The position numbers and the translations under genes were made by a program. Positions 4,922 to 6,641 of a stretch of DNA of 6,641 nucleotides are shown piece after piece (position 1 is the stretch's first letter; each line of letters opens with the position of its first letter). The notes under the pieces are model-generated. The model saw only the letters and a list, made by a program, of their open reading frames with translations. It searched no databases and was not told the origin of the DNA. The stretch comes from JAPEKQ01 sp964597945. Its GTDB lineage: Bacteria > Joyebacterota > Joyebacteria > Joyebacterales > Joyebacteraceae. The stretch is from assembly GCA_964597945.1 (NCBI GenBank), contig CAZRAD010000136.1, forward strand, positions 1-6,641. Reading direction: 5' to 3'.

Positions 4922-6641
4922 CGCTTCCTCCTGCGTCTGTCATCGCCGCGGATGACGTTCTCCTTCGCTGGCCTCGGCGCGTCGCCCTTCCCCCGCCTCG
5001 GCGTCTTGCGGGCGACCGGCACGCCCGACGCGGTCTTCGCCGCGCCGCCGCGCTTTCCGCTCTTCCTGGCTCCACCGGCGAGCGCGGTCATCCTCAGATC
5101 GTCGATCCGGTCTCGGAAGCTCGCCGCCTTCTCGAACTCCAGCTCGGCGGCCGCCTGGAGCATCTGCTCCTCGAGGATCTCGATCATCTGCGCCGTATCC
5201 ATCCCCGGCATGAGGTCGAGCATCTTCGAGTCCTGTTCGAAGTCCTCCTTCGAATCGGCGACCGCGGTGGCGCGCATGATCTCCTCAACACTCTTGACGA
5301 TGCTCTGCGGCGTGATCCCGTGCTCCTTGTTGTACGCGAGCTGCCGCGTGCGGCGACGTTCCATCTCCTTGAGCGCCCTGTCCATCGAACCGGTGATCTT
5401 GTCGGCGTAGAAGATGACCTTTCCACTGAGGTTCCGCGCCGCCCGCCCCGACGTCTGGATGAGCGATCTGTCGGACCGGAGGAACCCCTCCTTGTCCGCG
5501 TCGAGCACGGCCACAAGCGAGACCTCCGGCAGGTCGAGTCCCTCTCGAAGAAGGTTGATTCCGACGAGCACGTCGAACTCCCCGAGTCTGAGCCCCCGAA
5601 TGATCTCAACACGCTCGACGGCGGCGATGTCCGAGTGAAGATAGCGCACACGGGTGCCGAATCCCGTGAGGTAGTCCGTCAGGTCCTCGGCCATCCGCTT
5701 GGTCAGTGTGGTCACGAGCACCCGCCCCGACTTCGCGACGTGCAGCCGGATCTCCTCAAGAAGGTCATCGACCTGTCCCGCAACGGGGCGCACGATGATC
5801 TCCGGGTCGACCAGTCCCGTCGGGCGGATGATCTGTTCGACGACCACGCCGCCGCTCGCATCGAGCTCGAACTCGCCGGGTGTGGCCGAGACGAACACGG
5901 CGCTCTTCATGAACTCCTCGAACTCCTCAAACACCAGCGGCCGGTTGTCGAGCGCGGATGGAAGCCGGAAGCCGTACTTGACCAGCGTCTCCTTCCTTGC
6001 GCGATCCCCGCGATACATGCCGCGCACCTGCGGGATCGAGACGTGCGATTCGTCCATAAACATCAGGAAATCGTCCGGGAAGTAGTCCAACAGCACGGCC
6101 GGGCGTTCACCGGGACCGCGGCCGGACAGGTGACGCGAGTAGTTCTCGATGCCGGTGCAGTAGCCCATCTCGCGGAGCATCTCGATGTCGAAGCGCGTCC
6201 GCTGCTCGATCCGCTGCGCCTCGAGAAGCTTGTTCTCGGCGCGGAACGCCTTGAGCTGGACCTCGAGTTCGTCCTGGATGAGCTCGATGGCGCGGTCAAC
6301 CCTGTCCTGCGTCGTAACGAAATGCTTCGCCGGGTAGACCGTGACGGTGTCCATCTTCCAGATGGTCTTTCTCGAGATCAGATCGATTTCCGAGATCGTC
6401 TCGATCTCATCGCCCAGAAACTCGATCCGAGCGTCCACGACCTCTTCCGGGGGAACGCCCCTGGCGATCACCGTTCCCTTGACGTCCTTGTTTTTCGCTA
6501 TGCGCTTAAAGAGGATTTTGGCCGCCTCCGGGTCGGGCGGCTGGGAGATGCCCGCGGACTCAAGCTGGCGCGTCAAGGTTTCCAGGGACAAAGGTTCCCC
6601 TTCGCCCACAGACGGGACGTAACCCGTGATCGCCGCTTCCA
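4918..6641 (-). CDS. uvrB: UvrABC system protein B, 3' part, with a non-UvrB-like N-terminal segment (partial, possible chimera)
   Basis: Damage-verifying helicase of nucleotide excision repair. The frame is open at position 6641, so 573 residues are visible and the true start is outside; a GTG at 6607-6609 is in frame but I do not trust it as the start. From residue 71 on (RIEFLGDEIETISEID) it is clear UvrB: ENYSRHLSGRGPGE, helicase motif II DESH (196-199), GMYRGDRARKETLVKYGFRL, SATPG (251-255), motif V VLVGINLLREGLDLPE (357-372), motif VI LIQTSGRAARN (393-403; usually QTIGRAARN), a UVR motif (about 485-516), then a basic tail of about 55 residues. Residues 1-70 lack the RGTFRVRGDVVEIFP region of UvrB domain 2 expected here and instead resemble the N-terminal domain of FapA/DUF342 proteins (GEGEPLSLETLTRQLESAGI, VIARGVPPEE). 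Walker A is not in the window. Stop TGA 4918-4920 overlaps nadC; its last AGG AGG codons form the nadC ribosome binding site. Confidence 0.9.
   Translation of the reverse strand, partial: EAAITGYVPSVGEGEPLSLETLTRQLESAGISQPPDPEAAKILFKRIAKNKDVKGTVIARGVPPEEVVDARIEFLGDEIETISEIDLISRKTIWKMDTVTVYPAKHFVTTQDRVDRAIELIQDELEVQLKAFRAENKLLEAQRIEQRTRFDIEMLREMGYCTGIENYSRHLSGRGPGERPAVLLDYFPDDFLMFMDESHVSIPQVRGMYRGDRARKETLVKYGFRLPSALDNRPLVFEEFEEFMKSAVFVSATPGEFELDASGGVVVEQIIRPTGLVDPEIIVRPVAGQVDDLLEEIRLHVAKSGRVLVTTLTKRMAEDLTDYLTGFGTRVRYLHSDIAAVERVEIIRGLRLGEFDVLVGINLLREGLDLPEVSLVAVLDADKEGFLRSDRSLIQTSGRAARNLSGKVIFYADKITGSMDRALKEMERRRTRQLAYNKEHGITPQSIVKSVEEIMRATAVADSKEDFEQDSKMLDLMPGMDTAQMIEILEEQMLQAAAELEFEKAASFRDRIDDLRMTALAGGARKSGKRGGAAKTASGVPVARKTPRRGKGDAPRPAKENVIRGDDRRRRKR
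4927..4932 (-). promoter_or_regulatory. Ribosome binding site of nadC inside the uvrB C-terminal codons
   Basis: AGGAGG, 5 nt before the nadC GTG. It consists of two in-frame arginine codons (AGG AGG) in the DDRRRRKR end of UvrB, so the basic tail and the translation signal share bases. It supports GTG 4919-4921 as the nadC start. Confidence 0.85.

Noticed and set aside
4071..5075. In-frame upstream extension of birA giving a 580-residue protein
   Set aside because: The extension overlaps nadC and the uvrB end, is dominated by Arg/Gly/Ala from reading a GC-rich gene out of frame, and shows no domain. The ligase homology begins exactly at GTG 4070, which has a ribosome binding site and a GTGA overlap.
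864..5410. Long open frames on the plus strand (for example 864-1826, 1573-2571, 2581-3768, 4118-5410)
   Set aside because: They are antisense shadows of coaX, DUF3307, satD, birA, nadC and uvrB, with low-complexity Arg/Ser/Pro/Ala composition and no recognisable domain; common in GC-rich DNA.
6607..6609. GTG as the start of a short UvrB of 563 residues
   Set aside because: The frame stays open upstream to the window edge and the residues before the GTG (AITGYVPS) continue the same strand-like pattern; no good ribosome binding site precedes it. The gene is treated as partial.

Overview
The window is a GC-rich stretch (about 60-65% GC by eye) of a bacterial chromosome or metagenomic contig. 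All supportable genes lie on the minus strand, so the biological order runs from high to low coordinates: uvrB-like (partial) > nadC > birA > satD-family > DUF3307 > coaX > groES > groEL (partial). The block is compact, uses GTG starts freely, and has strong AGGAGG-type ribosome binding sites. A CIRCE element means the organism uses HrcA to control groESL. The gene content fits an uncultured high-GC lineage such as the FCB superphylum or a deltaproteobacteria-like group, but no single gene fixes the taxonomy and I hold this loosely.

Layout. (1) 4918-6641: 3' part of the nucleotide excision repair helicase uvrB. It is open at the window edge and preceded, in frame, by about 70 residues that do not look like UvrB. 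(2) 3333-4921: nadC (NAD synthesis) and birA (biotin-protein ligase), joined to uvrB and to each other by 4-bp GTGA overlaps. (3) 3147-3332: intergenic region with a GC-rich hairpin, a near-ideal sigma-70 promoter (TTGACA, 17 bp, TAATAT) and two related 18-bp palindromes over and just downstream of it. (4) 1714-3146: a SatD-family protein translationally coupled to a multi-pass membrane DUF3307 protein. (5) 891-1661: coaX, type III pantothenate kinase. (6) 1-842: CIRCE-controlled groES-groEL, with groEL cut by the window edge.

How the genes work together: nadC, birA and coaX are cofactor genes (NAD, biotin, CoA) often found side by side in bacteria. Here a satD/DUF3307 cassette with its own promoter and apparent operators sits between birA and coaX. 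SatD has a cyclase-like GDEF-containing N-terminal region and a C-terminal helix-turn-helix, so I infer an autoregulated cytosolic regulator or sensor working with the DUF3307 membrane protein. This pair and its operator region are the least-understood system in the window. The other strong oddity is the uvrB 5' part, where an apparent FapA/DUF342-like segment is joined in frame to UvrB. That is either a contig-end chimera or a real gene fusion.
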